Shown here piece by piece: positions 7,704 to 16,352 of a DNA stretch of 64,000 nucleotides. The stretch comes from Promicromonospora sp. AC04 (GTDB lineage Bacteria; Actinomycetota; Actinomycetes; Actinomycetales; Cellulomonadaceae), in assembly GCF_003058225.1 (NCBI RefSeq), contig NZ_QBUG01000011.1, positions 186,001 through 250,000 of the forward strand. Reading direction: 5' to 3'. A program made the position numbers and the translations under genes. How positions within the stretch are numbered: position 1 is the stretch's first letter; every line of letters starts with the position of its first letter. A model generated the notes under the pieces. The model made no database searches, was not told where the DNA came from, and saw only the letters and a list, made by a program, of their open reading frames with translations.

Positions 7704-9539
7704 TCATTCGCCTCCCCGCCGCACGGCGGTCTGTTCGTCGAAGCGCACGTCGGGCAGGAACCCGCTGCGCAGCCAGCCGTCGTCGCCCGCGGTGAACCGC
7801 CACTTCGCCGACCCGGACTGGCCGAGGACGATCACCACCCAGGTGAACTCCGGGCTCGCGAACCGGGCCGCGAGCATGTCCTGCTGGGCGTTGGTCGGCG
7901 CCTGCGACAGCACCAGCACCCCGCCGTCGCCGACCTCCAGCTCGGGAACCACCTGCTCGATCCCAGCCAGGTGCTCCACCTGCTCGGGCTGGGGCAGGCC
8001 GTTGCCGACCATCACGACGCGCGGGTCGTTCGACCACGGGTTGCCGGTCAGCTCACCGAGCCACCGGCGCAGCACCTCGTGCCGGACCCGGGTGGGCCCG
8101 TCCAGGCTGATCACGCCCCTGGCCACGGAGAAGTCGACGAGCACCCGGCCCGTCTCGCCCATGCCCAGGTTGACCAGCCGGGAGAACTGCGCCGTCGAGC
8201 CCTCCGACGCCGCGCCCGACTGCAGCTTCGCCAGCGGCGCCGACCAGCTCTGCCCGTCCTCGCTCACCAGCCACGGCTCCGGGGCGGGCGAAGCCGGGTT
8301 CGTCAGCCGCAGCCGCAGCGAGCTGCCCTCGATGAACACGCCGGTCGTCGCCGGGATCTCCAGCCCGTCCCGCTCGCACGAAGCGATCAGCACCCGCAGC
8401 GCCCGGTCCACCGTCCACGCCGCCGACGTGTCCGTCCGCAGCAGGCTGTCGTCGAACGGCTCGGTCCGCTTCCGGCGCCGCACCAGCCAGATCCCCAGGA
8501 AGACCAGCCCGGCGAGCACCAGTGCCCCGCCGGCCCCGTACAGGATCGGGGCGATCGGGCCGACCGCCGCGGTCTCCTCCGCGCCCTGCACCTCGCCCGC
8601 CTCCGGCGAGGACGAGGGGGACGCCTGGAGCGACGAGGACGCCGACGGCGAGGCCGACGACGGGTCGTACCCGGGGAGCTTCCCGAACTTCAGCCCCCGC
8701 CCCGTCGCGTCAGCAGGCATCCTCATCACCCAGCCCGGCTTCAGCGTCCTGGGGTCGGTCAGGTACTCGCCGTCGGGCTGCCGGTGCCCCTCGGTCAGCT
8801 CCGAGATCTCCGGCCACCGCTCCCGGTCACCCAGGAACCGCTCGGCGATGTCGTTCAGCTTCTCGACATTCCCGTCCGGCGTCGCCTTCACCACGTAGTA
8901 CAGGACCGAACCCGGCGGCCCGCTGCGGCTCGGCACGGGATCAGGTTCCTTCGACGGTGTCGGCGAAGGAGCTGGCTGCTCCTGCTCCAGGTTCGGCGTC
9001 GGCTTCGGCTTCGGTGACGCCTTCGGCGACGGCTGGACCGGCTCCGGCTCGGGCACGCCGAAGACGCGCATCTCCCAGATCGAGTTGCCCGCCGCCGTGT
9101 CGTTCCGTTGCGTGGAGTACATCCGCACGTAGCGGCCGGCGCCGTCGACCGGGATCACGTCCGAGCCGCCGTCGCTCGCGTCCGTGGACCACAGCACGCG
9201 CCAGTTCTCGGCGTCGTCCGACACCTCGATCGAGTAGACCCGCGCGTAGAAGTTCTCCCAGTCGATCTCGACTCGTTTGACGGTCGCGGTCTGCTGGAGG
9301 TCGACCCAGATCCACTGCGGGTCGGCGTAGGCGCTGGACCAGCGGGTCAGCCCGTCACCGTCCACCGCGAAACGCGCGGCCAGCTCCGGGCGCTCGAGCC
9401 CCGAGGCCACCGCCGGCTTGTCCTGCGAGAGCAGCACCACCTGCTCGTCCTGTGCCTGGGCCGGGGTGAACCCGGCGACCAGCATCAGCAGCGCCGTCGC
9501 CAGTGCTACCAGTGTGGCGCGTGTCGAATGGTCACTCAC
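7704..9539 (-). CDS. Membrane protein with discoidin-like, LysM-like and shared cytosolic domains (T7SS locus)
   Basis: 611 residues: signal peptide (about 1-29, ending AQA), an F5/8-type C (discoidin-like) carbohydrate-binding domain (about 30-162), a Pro/Ser/Lys linker, a LysM-like domain (about 212-275), a Ser-rich linker, one membrane helix (about 328-352) and a 250-residue cytosolic domain starting EPFDDSLLRTD. The cytosolic part is the kind found in actinobacterial LysM-BTAD proteins, but no BTAD domain follows. It overlaps its upstream paralog by 8 bases and ends 1 base before the ATPase gene, so the three are cotranslated. It may anchor the secretion ATPase to the wall; that role is inferred. 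GTG start. Confidence 0.8.
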   Translation of the reverse strand: MSDHSTRATLVALATALLMLVAGFTPAQAQDEQVVLLSQDKPAVASGLERPELAARFAVDGDGLTRWSSAYADPQWIWVDLQQTATVKRVEIDWENFYARVYSIEVSDDAENWRVLWSTDASDGGSDVIPVDGAGRYVRMYSTQRNDTAAGNSIWEMRVFGVPEPEPVQPSPKASPKPKPTPNLEQEQPAPSPTPSKEPDPVPSRSGPPGSVLYYVVKATPDGNVEKLNDIAERFLGDRERWPEISELTEGHRQPDGEYLTDPRTLKPGWVMRMPADATGRGLKFGKLPGYDPSSASPSASSSLQASPSSSPEAGEVQGAEETAAVGPIAPILYGAGGALVLAGLVFLGIWLVRRRKRTEPFDDSLLRTDTSAAWTVDRALRVLIASCERDGLEIPATTGVFIEGSSLRLRLTNPASPAPEPWLVSEDGQSWSAPLAKLQSGAASEGSTAQFSRLVNLGMGETGRVLVDFSVARGVISLDGPTRVRHEVLRRWLGELTGNPWSNDPRVVMVGNGLPQPEQVEHLAGIEQVVPELEVGDGGVLVLSQAPTNAQQDMLAARFASPEFTWVVIVLGQSGSAKWRFTAGDDGWLRSGFLPDVRFDEQTAVRRGGE

Positions 9540-11193
9540 CGGCCCGTCGCACCGCCATCTGCTCGGTGTAGCGGACGTCGGGCAGGAACCCGCTCCGCAG
9601 CCAGCCGTCGTCGCCGGCGGTGATCCGCCACTTCGCCGACGCCGACTCGCCCAGCACGATGACCACCCAGCCGAAGCTCGGGGAGGCGAACTTCGCGGCG
9701 AGCATCTCCTGCTGCGCGGCCGACGGCGCCTGCGACAGCACCAGCACGCCGCCCTCCGCCGCCTCCAGCTCGGGGATCACCTGCTCGATCGCCGACAGGT
9801 GCTCGGCGAGCTCGGGCTGGGGCAGGCCGTTGCCGACCATCACCACCCGCGGGTCGTTCGACCAGGGGTTGCCGGTCAGCTCGCCCAGCCACCGGCGCAG
9901 CACCTCGTGCCGCGCTCTGGTGGGGCCGTCCAGGCTGATCAGGCCGCGCGCGGTGGCGAAGTCGACGAGCACCCGGCCCGTCTCGGCCACGCCGATGGTC
10001 ACCAGGCGCGCGAACCGTGCCGTCGACTCCTCCGACGCCGCGGCCGACTGCAGCTTCGCGAGCGGGGCCGACCAGCTCTGCCCGTCCTCGTTCGCCACCC
10101 ACGGCGCCGGCGCCGGGGAGGCCGGGCTCGCCAGCCGGAGCCGCATCGACGCGCCCTCGATGAACACCCCGGTAACCCCTGGCAGGTCCTGGCCGTCGTG
10201 CTCGCACGCGGCGACCAGCACCCGCAGGGCCCGGTCCACCATCCAGGAGGCCGAGCTGTCGGTGCGCAGCAGGCTGTCGTCGAACGGCTCCTCGCGCCCG
10301 GCACGCAGCCTGCGCACCAGGAGCACCCCGCCGAAGGCGGCGGCGCCCAGCAGCACCACGGCACCGATCGCGATCAGCACCGGGACCAGCCAGGAGGGGC
10401 TCCCCCCGGCGTCGTCCGCCGCGACCGCCTCGTCCGTGGCGCTCGCCTCGGGGGACGAGCTCGGACCCGGGAGCGGACCGTGCTGCAGGCCCTCACCCTT
10501 CGCATCCTTCGGGAGCTTCAGCACCCAGCCCACCGTGACGGACTCCGGGTCGGTGAGCTTGCCGCCGTCGGGCTGGATGCGGCCCTTGTTCATCTTGAAG
10601 ATCTCCCGGTACCGCTCGCCGTCGCCCAGGAAACGCTCGGCGATCGCGTAGAGGAACTCGGGCTCGCCCTCCGGCGTCGTGGCGATCACGTAGTACGGCA
10701 CCGACGGTTTGGCGGAGGCCTTCGGCGACGCCCCGTCCGCCGGCGCGCTCTCCTCCGTGCCGCTCCCGGCGTCCGCGGGCGCCGTGGGCAGCACCCCGAA
10801 CTCGATGCCTTCGCCCTCCGCGTCGTCGGGCATCTGCATCACCCAGCCCGGCAGGACGGCGGCCGGGTCTGTCAGGACGTTGCCGTCGGGCTGGGTGCGA
10901 CCCTTGTTGAGCTCGAAGATCTCGGTGTACCGGTTGCCGTCGCCGAGGAATCGCTGCGCGATCTCGAACAGGAACTCCTGCTCGCCGTTCGGCTTGGTCT
11001 GCATCACGTAGTACTTGACCTTCTCGCCCTTGCCCTCGTCCGCGGCGATGGCGGTGCGAACGATGGCGGGGGCGGTGCCCCCGAGAACCGAGCCTGCGAC
11101 CGCCGGTGCGGCTGTCGCGAGAGGGACCGCGACGGCGGTCGTGAACAGGGCGGCCGCCGCGAGTGCGGCGGCGGCGCGGTGGGCGTGGTGCAC
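9532..11193 (-). CDS. Membrane protein with two LysM-like domains and the shared cytosolic domain (T7SS locus)
   Basis: 553 residues from GTG with a GGAG site. Signal peptide about 1-34. Two LysM-like repeats at about 60-122 and 167-229 both contain the block RFLGDG.RY.EIF.(L/M)NKGR.QPDG. A membrane helix spans about 268-293, and a cytosolic domain (296-553) is closely related to that of the downstream gene (shared stretches WLGELTGNPWSNDPRVVMVG and AGDDGWLRSGFLPDVR). The topology puts the LysM domains on peptidoglycan and the shared domain beside the ATPase. It follows the last cassette gene by 59 bases. Tandem duplication with later swap of the outer domain is the simplest origin of the pair. 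Confidence 0.82.
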   Translation of the reverse strand: MHHAHRAAAALAAAALFTTAVAVPLATAAPAVAGSVLGGTAPAIVRTAIAADEGKGEKVKYYVMQTKPNGEQEFLFEIAQRFLGDGNRYTEIFELNKGRTQPDGNVLTDPAAVLPGWVMQMPDDAEGEGIEFGVLPTAPADAGSGTEESAPADGASPKASAKPSVPYYVIATTPEGEPEFLYAIAERFLGDGERYREIFKMNKGRIQPDGGKLTDPESVTVGWVLKLPKDAKGEGLQHGPLPGPSSSPEASATDEAVAADDAGGSPSWLVPVLIAIGAVVLLGAAAFGGVLLVRRLRAGREEPFDDSLLRTDSSASWMVDRALRVLVAACEHDGQDLPGVTGVFIEGASMRLRLASPASPAPAPWVANEDGQSWSAPLAKLQSAAASEESTARFARLVTIGVAETGRVLVDFATARGLISLDGPTRARHEVLRRWLGELTGNPWSNDPRVVMVGNGLPQPELAEHLSAIEQVIPELEAAEGGVLVLSQAPSAAQQEMLAAKFASPSFGWVVIVLGESASAKWRITAGDDGWLRSGFLPDVRYTEQMAVRRAGE

Positions 11194-11252
11194 GGTTGCT
11201 CCGTCTTCAGATGTGTCGCGTCAGTCAGGGTTGTTCTTGCCCCGAACCCGGC

Positions 11253-11963
11253 TCACGCGGAGCCGGGGACGGTTCGTTCGGGCAGGTTCAGGGGGTTCGC
11301 GCCGGGGCCGGACCAGCGGAAGGTGGTCATGATCGCGTCGAAGAAGAGGACCAGTGCCTCGGCGAGCAGCTCGGTCTTCTCGCTGTTCCAGAGCGTGCTG
11401 AAGGAGAGGACGAGCCACTCCCCCGCCGCCTCGTCGCGCGAGACCACGTACAGGACCTGGCGGGTCGACACCTCGGGCCAGTCGGGACCGCGCCGCACGT
11501 TGTGCTTGGTCTGCACGACCCGCACCGCTGGACGGCCGTCGAGCTCGGCCGGGTCGCTCTGCTCGTACCCGCCGGACAGGATGCTCGTCACCACCCGCAG
11601 CGGGTCCTGACCCGCATCGCTGACGACCTCCACCTCGGCGAGGGTCGCCGGGACGAGCACGCCGTCCATCGGCTCGGTCGGCAGATAGACCGCGCCGGTA
11701 CCTGCCTCCCGCGCCTCGCTGAGGGTCTGGTGCAGCTCGTCGCGCAGCATGTGGCGGTACGGCTCGGCCCTGTCGCGAGGCATCGAGTCCGGCAGCGCCC
11801 GCGCGACCACCTGCTCGATCGCCGCGTCCAGCTCCCGTGCCCGGCCCTCGCCCGTCGGGAACCGGGCCCAGCCCGGCGGCAGCAGCATGGTCCAGCCGTC
11901 GGTGGGCTTGCCGTTCGCCTGCTTGCCGTCCGCCACCGCGGACGAGGTCGGCACGTCGCTCAT
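11253..11963 (-). CDS. Conserved protein of unknown function, T7SS cassette A gene 5
   Basis: 236 residues, no signal peptide or membrane helix, so probably cytosolic. Starts with a 'GWTMLLPPGWARFPTGE' block, followed by a helical part and then beta-rich segments (STRQVLYVVSRD, EWLVLSFSTLWNS) and a final helix (ALVLFFDAIMTTFRW). It is clearly paralogous to 14938-15711 and more distantly similar to the neighbouring 11960-12613 product. The 'PPGW' start, a beta sheet and a helix before the end suggest a Mog1/PsbP-like fold; this is a by-eye guess. Its ATG overlaps the previous stop (ATGA). Chaperone, adaptor or immunity roles are all possible. Confidence 0.75.
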   Translation of the reverse strand: MSDVPTSSAVADGKQANGKPTDGWTMLLPPGWARFPTGEGRARELDAAIEQVVARALPDSMPRDRAEPYRHMLRDELHQTLSEAREAGTGAVYLPTEPMDGVLVPATLAEVEVVSDAGQDPLRVVTSILSGGYEQSDPAELDGRPAVRVVQTKHNVRRGPDWPEVSTRQVLYVVSRDEAAGEWLVLSFSTLWNSEKTELLAEALVLFFDAIMTTFRWSGPGANPLNLPERTVPGSA

Positions 11964-12613
11964 GAGTCGCTCCTGGTGATCGTGATGGCCGCCAGCAGCT
12001 CGTCGAGAGCTTCCATCATGAGCGGGACCGCGAAGAGGTCCTGGGTGCGCCAGAGGAGCACCGTGTCGACCACCGCGTCTTGGTACTCGGTCCGCCGCCC
12101 GAGGCCGACGCTCAGCCAGGCGGCACCGTCGTTGGCGATGTCGAGCCGGCTGACCCGCACCCCGTCGCCGTCGGGCAGCTCCAGATAGTCGACCGTCGGC
12201 GGGTTGAGCGGGGTTCCGCCTCCCTTGGCACCCAGTGCCTCGAGCAGCGCGTCGTCCGGCTCTCCCGGATCGCTGCTGCCGACGGCCACGAGCACGGGCA
12301 CGGGACCGCGGTCCGGCAGGCCGAAGCCCGCCACCACCCGTTGGCCGTCGCCCGCAGCCCCGTCCGCCTGGGCCCGGAGGTTGGCTATCGCGGCCGTCGC
12401 GGCCTCCAGAACCGCTGCCCGGTCGTCGTCCGACAGGTCGAAGCCCTCAGGAGCCTGTTCCGCGAACGAGGCCCGGAGGGCCTCGGTGACCTCTTGCTCC
12501 CACACCCTGATCGCATCGGGGGTCTCCGTGCCTGCTGCGGGTACCACCAGCCACCCCTCGGGCGGATCGATGGTCCAGTCCAGCTCGCCGACACCGGCGG
12601 TGCGCGCGCTCAC
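11960..12613 (-). CDS. Conserved protein of unknown function, T7SS cassette A gene 4
   Basis: 217 residues from GTG 12613, chosen because it overlaps the preceding TGA (GTGA). No export signal. Layout: 'DWTIDPPEGWLVVP', helices to about residue 95, then strands (RVVAGFGLP, PVPVLVAVG, DGVRVSRLDI, AWLSVGLGRRTEY) and a C-terminal helix (ALDELLAAITITRSDS). It is paralogous to 15708-16352 and appears to share its fold with the next gene. Tight coupling to the substrate gene before it suggests a dedicated partner of that protein. No family name recognised. Confidence 0.75.
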   Translation of the reverse strand: MSARTAGVGELDWTIDPPEGWLVVPAAGTETPDAIRVWEQEVTEALRASFAEQAPEGFDLSDDDRAAVLEAATAAIANLRAQADGAAGDGQRVVAGFGLPDRGPVPVLVAVGSSDPGEPDDALLEALGAKGGGTPLNPPTVDYLELPDGDGVRVSRLDIANDGAAWLSVGLGRRTEYQDAVVDTVLLWRTQDLFAVPLMMEALDELLAAITITRSDS

Positions 12614-14025
12614 GGGTAGAGCGCCGGCGTGTAGTTGTGCTCCTCGTCCCACTCCGCCCAGGCCCAGTCGCCGCGTGAGTCGGAGTCCTCGAAGATGTCC
12701 GACGGCGCCATGATCGCGGGAATAGCACCTGCCGCGAAGCCCCAGAAGAAGTTAAGGGGCCCCATCGTCCAGACGAACGGCGTGATGGAGGCGAACCCCG
12801 GGAGACCCATCCGCCCGAAGATGCTCAGGTTCTTGAGAATCGACGGATCCGGGAGGCCGACCATGTCGTTGAACGTCCACGCCCCCCTCGGGTTCTTGAT
12901 GATCGCCCAGTCCCCCGGGCTGATCTTGAACTTTCCCCAGATCTTCGAGAAGAACGCGCCCCAGCCGGAAGGCCCGACCTTCGTCGTGACGTTGCCGATG
13001 CTGCCGGCTCCGCCGAGGAGGATGGGCGGCGGCTTGAAGGTCAGCAGCTTGCCGAAATTGAGGCTGGCGAACAGCTTGGAGAGGTTGGGCAGTCCCTTGA
13101 GCGCCGCGATGAACGTGGGAATGCGCGCGGCGAAGTTCTTCGCCAGATCCATGAACGTCTTGCCGGCCTTGGCGAGGTTCATCGCGACCTTGCCCAGGCC
13201 GAGGGTCAGCACACCGAGTATGCCGAAGATGACGTTGACCCAGCTGGACTCCCCCGCGATGGCGAGGACCGTGCTGCCGAGCAGGCCGACCAGGGCGACG
13301 CCGAGCGCGAGGGTGGCGAGGAACTGTAGCCCTGGTACCAGCATCGCCAGGATCGCGAGCGCCATCCCGATCCAGCCGAGGATCTCGACGATCCACTTGA
13401 GGGCCTTGTGGAGGAAGGCTTCCCAGCCGCTGTGCCCGAGGCCGTCCTCGCCCCAGTTCTCCTTGATCTTGGTCGCTGCCCGGTCGGCCGCCGCCTGCAG
13501 GGTCTCCAGTGCCGCCTCGCACTTGGCCTTGGCCGCGTCCAGATCGGCCTTCGCGCCCGCGATCGCGTTCGTCCGGTCCTGCGAGTCCCGCCTCTCGCTG
13601 TCGGTCAGGGGCGGGGCGTCGTCCGGCCGGTCCGCGTTCACCGGGTCGGGCATGCCCTCGGCGCCCCGCTGCTTGGCCGCGGCAGCCTCCGCGTCCTTCA
13701 GCGCCGTGCCGGTCTCCGAGCGCGCCGTCTCCAGGGCCGGCTGGTACTCCTTGAGCGCGGCGTGCACGTCCTCGTACCGGCCCGCGACGGCGGCCAGACG
13801 CTCGTGGCTCTCGCCCGCCTTCTCGCGTATCGCGTCGGCCGACTCGCCCTTGAGCAAGGACTCGTCGCCTTCGCCGACCTTCTTGAGGAGCGCCGCCTGC
13901 GTGGTCATCATCTCGGCGATCTCTTTGTAGTGCCGGATCACCGCGTCCAGGCCGGACGCCTCGGCCGGCACCGGGTCGTCGTCGTGATCCAGCAGATGCC
14001 ACTCACCCACGCGGGCGGCGCTCAT
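12610..14025 (-). CDS. Putative T7SS-secreted protein with central membrane region, cassette A gene 3
   Basis: 471 residues; ATG 14025 follows AGAAGGAGA. The N-terminal 70 residues (MSAARVGEW, then DDDPVPAEASGLDAVIRHYK, then LLKGESADAIREKA) look like the T7SS-signal domain of actinobacterial secreted proteins. Helices with coiled-coil character run to about 190, followed by hydrophobic helices at about 209-280. The C-terminal 170 residues differ strongly from those of the paralog at 16352-17755, while the first 290 are well conserved. This pattern is typical of a delivery module joined to a variable end. No toxin motif is visible, so it may be a structural or membrane-inserting substrate. Confidence 0.78.
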   Translation of the reverse strand: MSAARVGEWHLLDHDDDPVPAEASGLDAVIRHYKEIAEMMTTQAALLKKVGEGDESLLKGESADAIREKAGESHERLAAVAGRYEDVHAALKEYQPALETARSETGTALKDAEAAAAKQRGAEGMPDPVNADRPDDAPPLTDSERRDSQDRTNAIAGAKADLDAAKAKCEAALETLQAAADRAATKIKENWGEDGLGHSGWEAFLHKALKWIVEILGWIGMALAILAMLVPGLQFLATLALGVALVGLLGSTVLAIAGESSWVNVIFGILGVLTLGLGKVAMNLAKAGKTFMDLAKNFAARIPTFIAALKGLPNLSKLFASLNFGKLLTFKPPPILLGGAGSIGNVTTKVGPSGWGAFFSKIWGKFKISPGDWAIIKNPRGAWTFNDMVGLPDPSILKNLSIFGRMGLPGFASITPFVWTMGPLNFFWGFAAGAIPAIMAPSDIFEDSDSRGDWAWAEWDEEHNYTPALYP

Positions 14026-14105
14026 CCAGTCTCCTTCTACGTTCTCGGGTCTGCCCTCGGAGCCCGTCGGGTCTCGAGCAAGCTGTCCAGCTCGACCTCG
14101 GTGGC

Positions 14106-14387
14106 CTATTCGGGCTTGAGCGAGTTGTCCAGCTCGGTCTCGGTGTTGTTCCAGGTCTCCGCGGACTGCTCCATCTTTTCCTGGAGGTCCTCGAGGTTGC
14201 CCGTGAGCTTCTCCCGCTTGACCCACCAGCTGCTGATGAAGTCGTCCATCGCGCCATCCACCGTCTTGTGACCCCAGATGTCGCCGCCGTCCCACATGGC
14301 GTCCATGTTCTTGAGCTCGTCGATGACGAGCTTGAGCTGCTTGGCGCCCTCGTCGATGACCTCCGAGGTGACTATCAGGTCAGACAT
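14106..14387 (-). CDS. WXG100-family protein, cassette A gene 2
   Basis: 93 residues forming a helix-turn-helix hairpin with W32-D-G34 as the WXG turn. This turn is earlier than the usual position near 40. A paired Trp segment (ISSWWVKREKL) opens the second helix. Roughly half of its residues match the paralog at 17818-18099. It follows the other WXG100 gene by four bases, and the pair probably forms a heterodimer or escorts the T7SS-signal protein encoded next. Immediately after its TAG stop the DNA repeats the last codons in altered form. Confidence 0.88.
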   Translation of the reverse strand: MSDLIVTSEVIDEGAKQLKLVIDELKNMDAMWDGGDIWGHKTVDGAMDDFISSWWVKREKLTGNLEDLQEKMEQSAETWNNTETELDNSLKPE

Positions 14388-14391
14388 GGCG

Positions 14392-14688
14392 TCACTTGTT
14401 CAGTGCGTTGGCAAGCTCTTCGTCGGTCTTGCGGAGCGCGTCGGCGGCCTGCTTCAGGTACTCACCGATACCCGTCAGGCCCTCCATGATCTGCTTGCCA
14501 CCCTTGTCGAGCTCCTTGTACGACTCGTCGAACCGCTTGGACGACTTGTCCGTCACGTAGCCGTCCTGGACCAGGTTGTCGACCATGGTGCGCAGCTGGT
14601 CCAGCTTCGCCTGCATGTCGTCCGACTCCTGCTTCATACGCTGGGCAGCATCTTCCATCTGCCCGAAGGTCACACTGATGTTTGCCAT
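14392..14688 (-). CDS. WXG100-family protein (EsxA type), cassette A gene 1
   Basis: 98 residues from ATG 14688 with an AGAGGA site; longer upstream frames lack support. It is a streptomycete-type WXG100 protein beginning NISVTFGQMEDAA, in which the canonical WXG turn is replaced by QDG at 41-43 (LVQDGYVTDKSSKRF). Its protein sequence is identical to that of 18105-18401, with only silent differences. As first gene of the cassette it would be exported by the EccC-type ATPase or act as a cosubstrate. Confidence 0.92.
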   Translation of the reverse strand: MANISVTFGQMEDAAQRMKQESDDMQAKLDQLRTMVDNLVQDGYVTDKSSKRFDESYKELDKGGKQIMEGLTGIGEYLKQAADALRKTDEELANALNK

Positions 14689-14806
14689 GATCGCGGTCCT
14701 CTTCCAGTAGTCCGTCGGAACGTGACGACCGTACACGAATCGGACACATCGGGATGAATTCCTCAGCCGGAGAACCGCGCCTCCGCGCCCCCGCGGTCCG
14801 GCCTCG

Positions 14807-14826
14807 CGCGGCGCCAAGGCGCCGCG
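14807..14826. terminator. Hairpin between cassette B and cassette A
   Basis: CGCGGCGCC and GGCGCCGCG form a 9-bp stem around AA, in the 249-bp gap between the two cassettes. It has no U-tract. It could end transcription of cassette B or act as a partial terminator or processing site that sets cassette ratios. Confidence 0.35.
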
Positions 14827-14937
14827 ATTCCGCAGGTAGCGGGCGCGCCGTACGTGATATCCCGTATCTTTGGCCGACGCCGCCGGCCGCAGCTCGCGCC
14901 GTGGCCGACGGCGGCGCCGCCGCAGCCCGGAACTCAC

Positions 14938-15711
14938 TCAAAAGTTCAGGGGGTTCGCGCCGGGGCCGGCCCACCGGAAGGTGGTCATCACCGCGTCGAA
15001 GAAGAAGACCAGCGCCTCGGCGAGCTTCTCGCCCTCCGCGCTGTTCCAGACGGTGCTGAACGAGAGGATCAGCCACTCGCCGTCGGCCTGGTCGCGGGAC
15101 ACGACGTACACGACCTGGCGGGTCGACACCTCGGGGAGATCGCCGTCGGGGTGCGCGTCGAGGGTGGTCTCGACGACGCGTACGCCGGGCCGGCCGTCGA
15201 TCTCGACGAGCTCGCTCTCCTCGTAGCCGTCGGCCAGGACCTCCGAGACCACCTCGAGCGGGTTGCTGCCCGGATCGCTGACCAGCTCCAGCTCGGTGAG
15301 CGACCCGGGGATGATCACGCCGTTCATCGGCTCCGTGGGCAGGTACACCGCCCCGGCTCCGGCGGCGCGCGCGTCGGCGAGCGTCGAGCGCAGGCCGTCG
15401 GCGAGCATGCGCCGGTGCGGTTCGGCCGAGTCGCGCGGCAGGTCGTCGGGCAGGGCGCGTGCGACGACCTCCTCGATGGCCTCGTCCAGGTCGCGAAGGT
15501 GCTCCTCACCGGTCGGGAAGCGGACCCAGCCGGGTGGGAGCAGGAGAGCCCAGGCGTCGGTCGGCCGGCCGCCCACGGCCGGGTCGGCAGTGGTCTGATC
15601 GGTCGCGGTCGGATCGGTCGCGGTCGGATCGGTCGCGGTCGGATCGGTCGCGGTCGGATCGGTCGCGGTCTGATCGGTCGCGGTCGGATCGGTCGCGGTC
15701 GGATCGGTCAC
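14938..15711 (-). CDS. Conserved protein of unknown function, T7SS cassette B gene 5
   Basis: 257 residues from GTG 15711, overlapping the previous stop as GTGA. The N-terminus is eight near-perfect copies of DPTAT (residues 3-42), giving a disordered Asp/Thr tail that the cassette A paralog lacks. After it comes the same domain as in 11253-11963 (ALLLPPGWVRFPTGE, VYLPTEPMNGVIIP, STRQVVYVVSRDQ, MTTFRWAGPGANPLNF). No signal peptide. Function unknown; the conserved pairing with gene 4 and the T7SS substrate argues for a shared role with them. Confidence 0.75.
   Translation of the reverse strand: MTDPTATDPTATDQTATDPTATDPTATDPTATDPTATDQTTADPAVGGRPTDAWALLLPPGWVRFPTGEEHLRDLDEAIEEVVARALPDDLPRDSAEPHRRMLADGLRSTLADARAAGAGAVYLPTEPMNGVIIPGSLTELELVSDPGSNPLEVVSEVLADGYEESELVEIDGRPGVRVVETTLDAHPDGDLPEVSTRQVVYVVSRDQADGEWLILSFSTVWNSAEGEKLAEALVFFFDAVMTTFRWAGPGANPLNF
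15586..15705 (-). repeat. 15-bp minisatellite (DPTAT repeats)
   Basis: Eight 15-bp units (GATCGGTCGCGGTCG and variants read on the plus strand) directly follow the start codon of cassette B gene 5. The units are nearly identical, which suggests recent slippage or unequal exchange; copy number may vary between strains. Confidence 0.9.
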
Positions 15712-16352
15712 GGTGCGCTCCTGGTGATGCTAACGGCCGGCAACAGCTCGTCGAGCAGCTCGGTCATGGCCGGGCCCTGCAGCAGATCCTGGGACCGCCA
15801 CTGCAGCACGGTGTCGACGACGGCGTCCGGGTGCTCGGTGCGCCGGCCGAGGCACACGCTCACCCACGCGCCGCCGGTCTCCGGGTCCAGGTCCAGGCGG
15901 GTCACGCGCATCCCGTCCCCGTCCGGCAGGTCGACGTGCTCGATCTTGGGCGGCGCGACGGAGTGGCCGCCGGTGGCGCCGAGCGCGGTCATGAGGTGGT
16001 CACCGGGGTCGTCGGGCGGCTCGATGCCGACCGTGACGAGCACGGGCACGGGCGCCGAGTCGGGCACTCGGAAGGTGGCGGCGACGACGGCGCCGGCGTC
16101 GATCACGCCGTCGGCGAAGGCGCGCAGGTTGGCCACGGAGGCCACGGCGACGCGCTCACGCAGCGCGTTCAGCGCCTCGCCGGTCTCGTCGTCGGCCTGT
16201 TCCTCGGGGGCGTCGTCGAACGAAGCGCGGATCACCTCGGTGATCTCCCGCTCCCACGTCGCGAGCAGCTCGGACGGCAGTGCATCGGTCGTGGGGACGA
16301 GCAGCCAGCCCTCGGGCTCGTCGACCAGCCAGGTCCATCCGTTCGCCGCCAT
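15708..16352 (-). CDS. Conserved protein of unknown function, T7SS cassette B gene 4
   Basis: 214 residues from ATG 16352, which shares one base with the TGA of the substrate gene (TGATG). Paralog of 11960-12613: shared blocks are PEGWLLVP, the WE.E.TE..RASF helix, DLPDGDGMRVTRLDL and the terminal helix LLDELLPAVSITRS. Cytosolic, no known motif. It repeats the order seen in cassette A, so the substrate/gene 4/gene 5 unit is conserved as a block. Confidence 0.75.
   Translation of the reverse strand: MAANGWTWLVDEPEGWLLVPTTDALPSELLATWEREITEVIRASFDDAPEEQADDETGEALNALRERVAVASVANLRAFADGVIDAGAVVAATFRVPDSAPVPVLVTVGIEPPDDPGDHLMTALGATGGHSVAPPKIEHVDLPDGDGMRVTRLDLDPETGGAWVSVCLGRRTEHPDAVVDTVLQWRSQDLLQGPAMTELLDELLPAVSITRSAP

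Noticed and set aside
3047-7795. Long plus-strand frames (584 and 967 residues) over the T7SS ATPase
   Set aside because: Low-complexity Arg/His/Gly translations antisense to a well-defined ATPase gene.
15586-15705. CRISPR-like look of the short repeats
   Set aside because: 15-bp units without spacers, in frame and coding for DPTAT.
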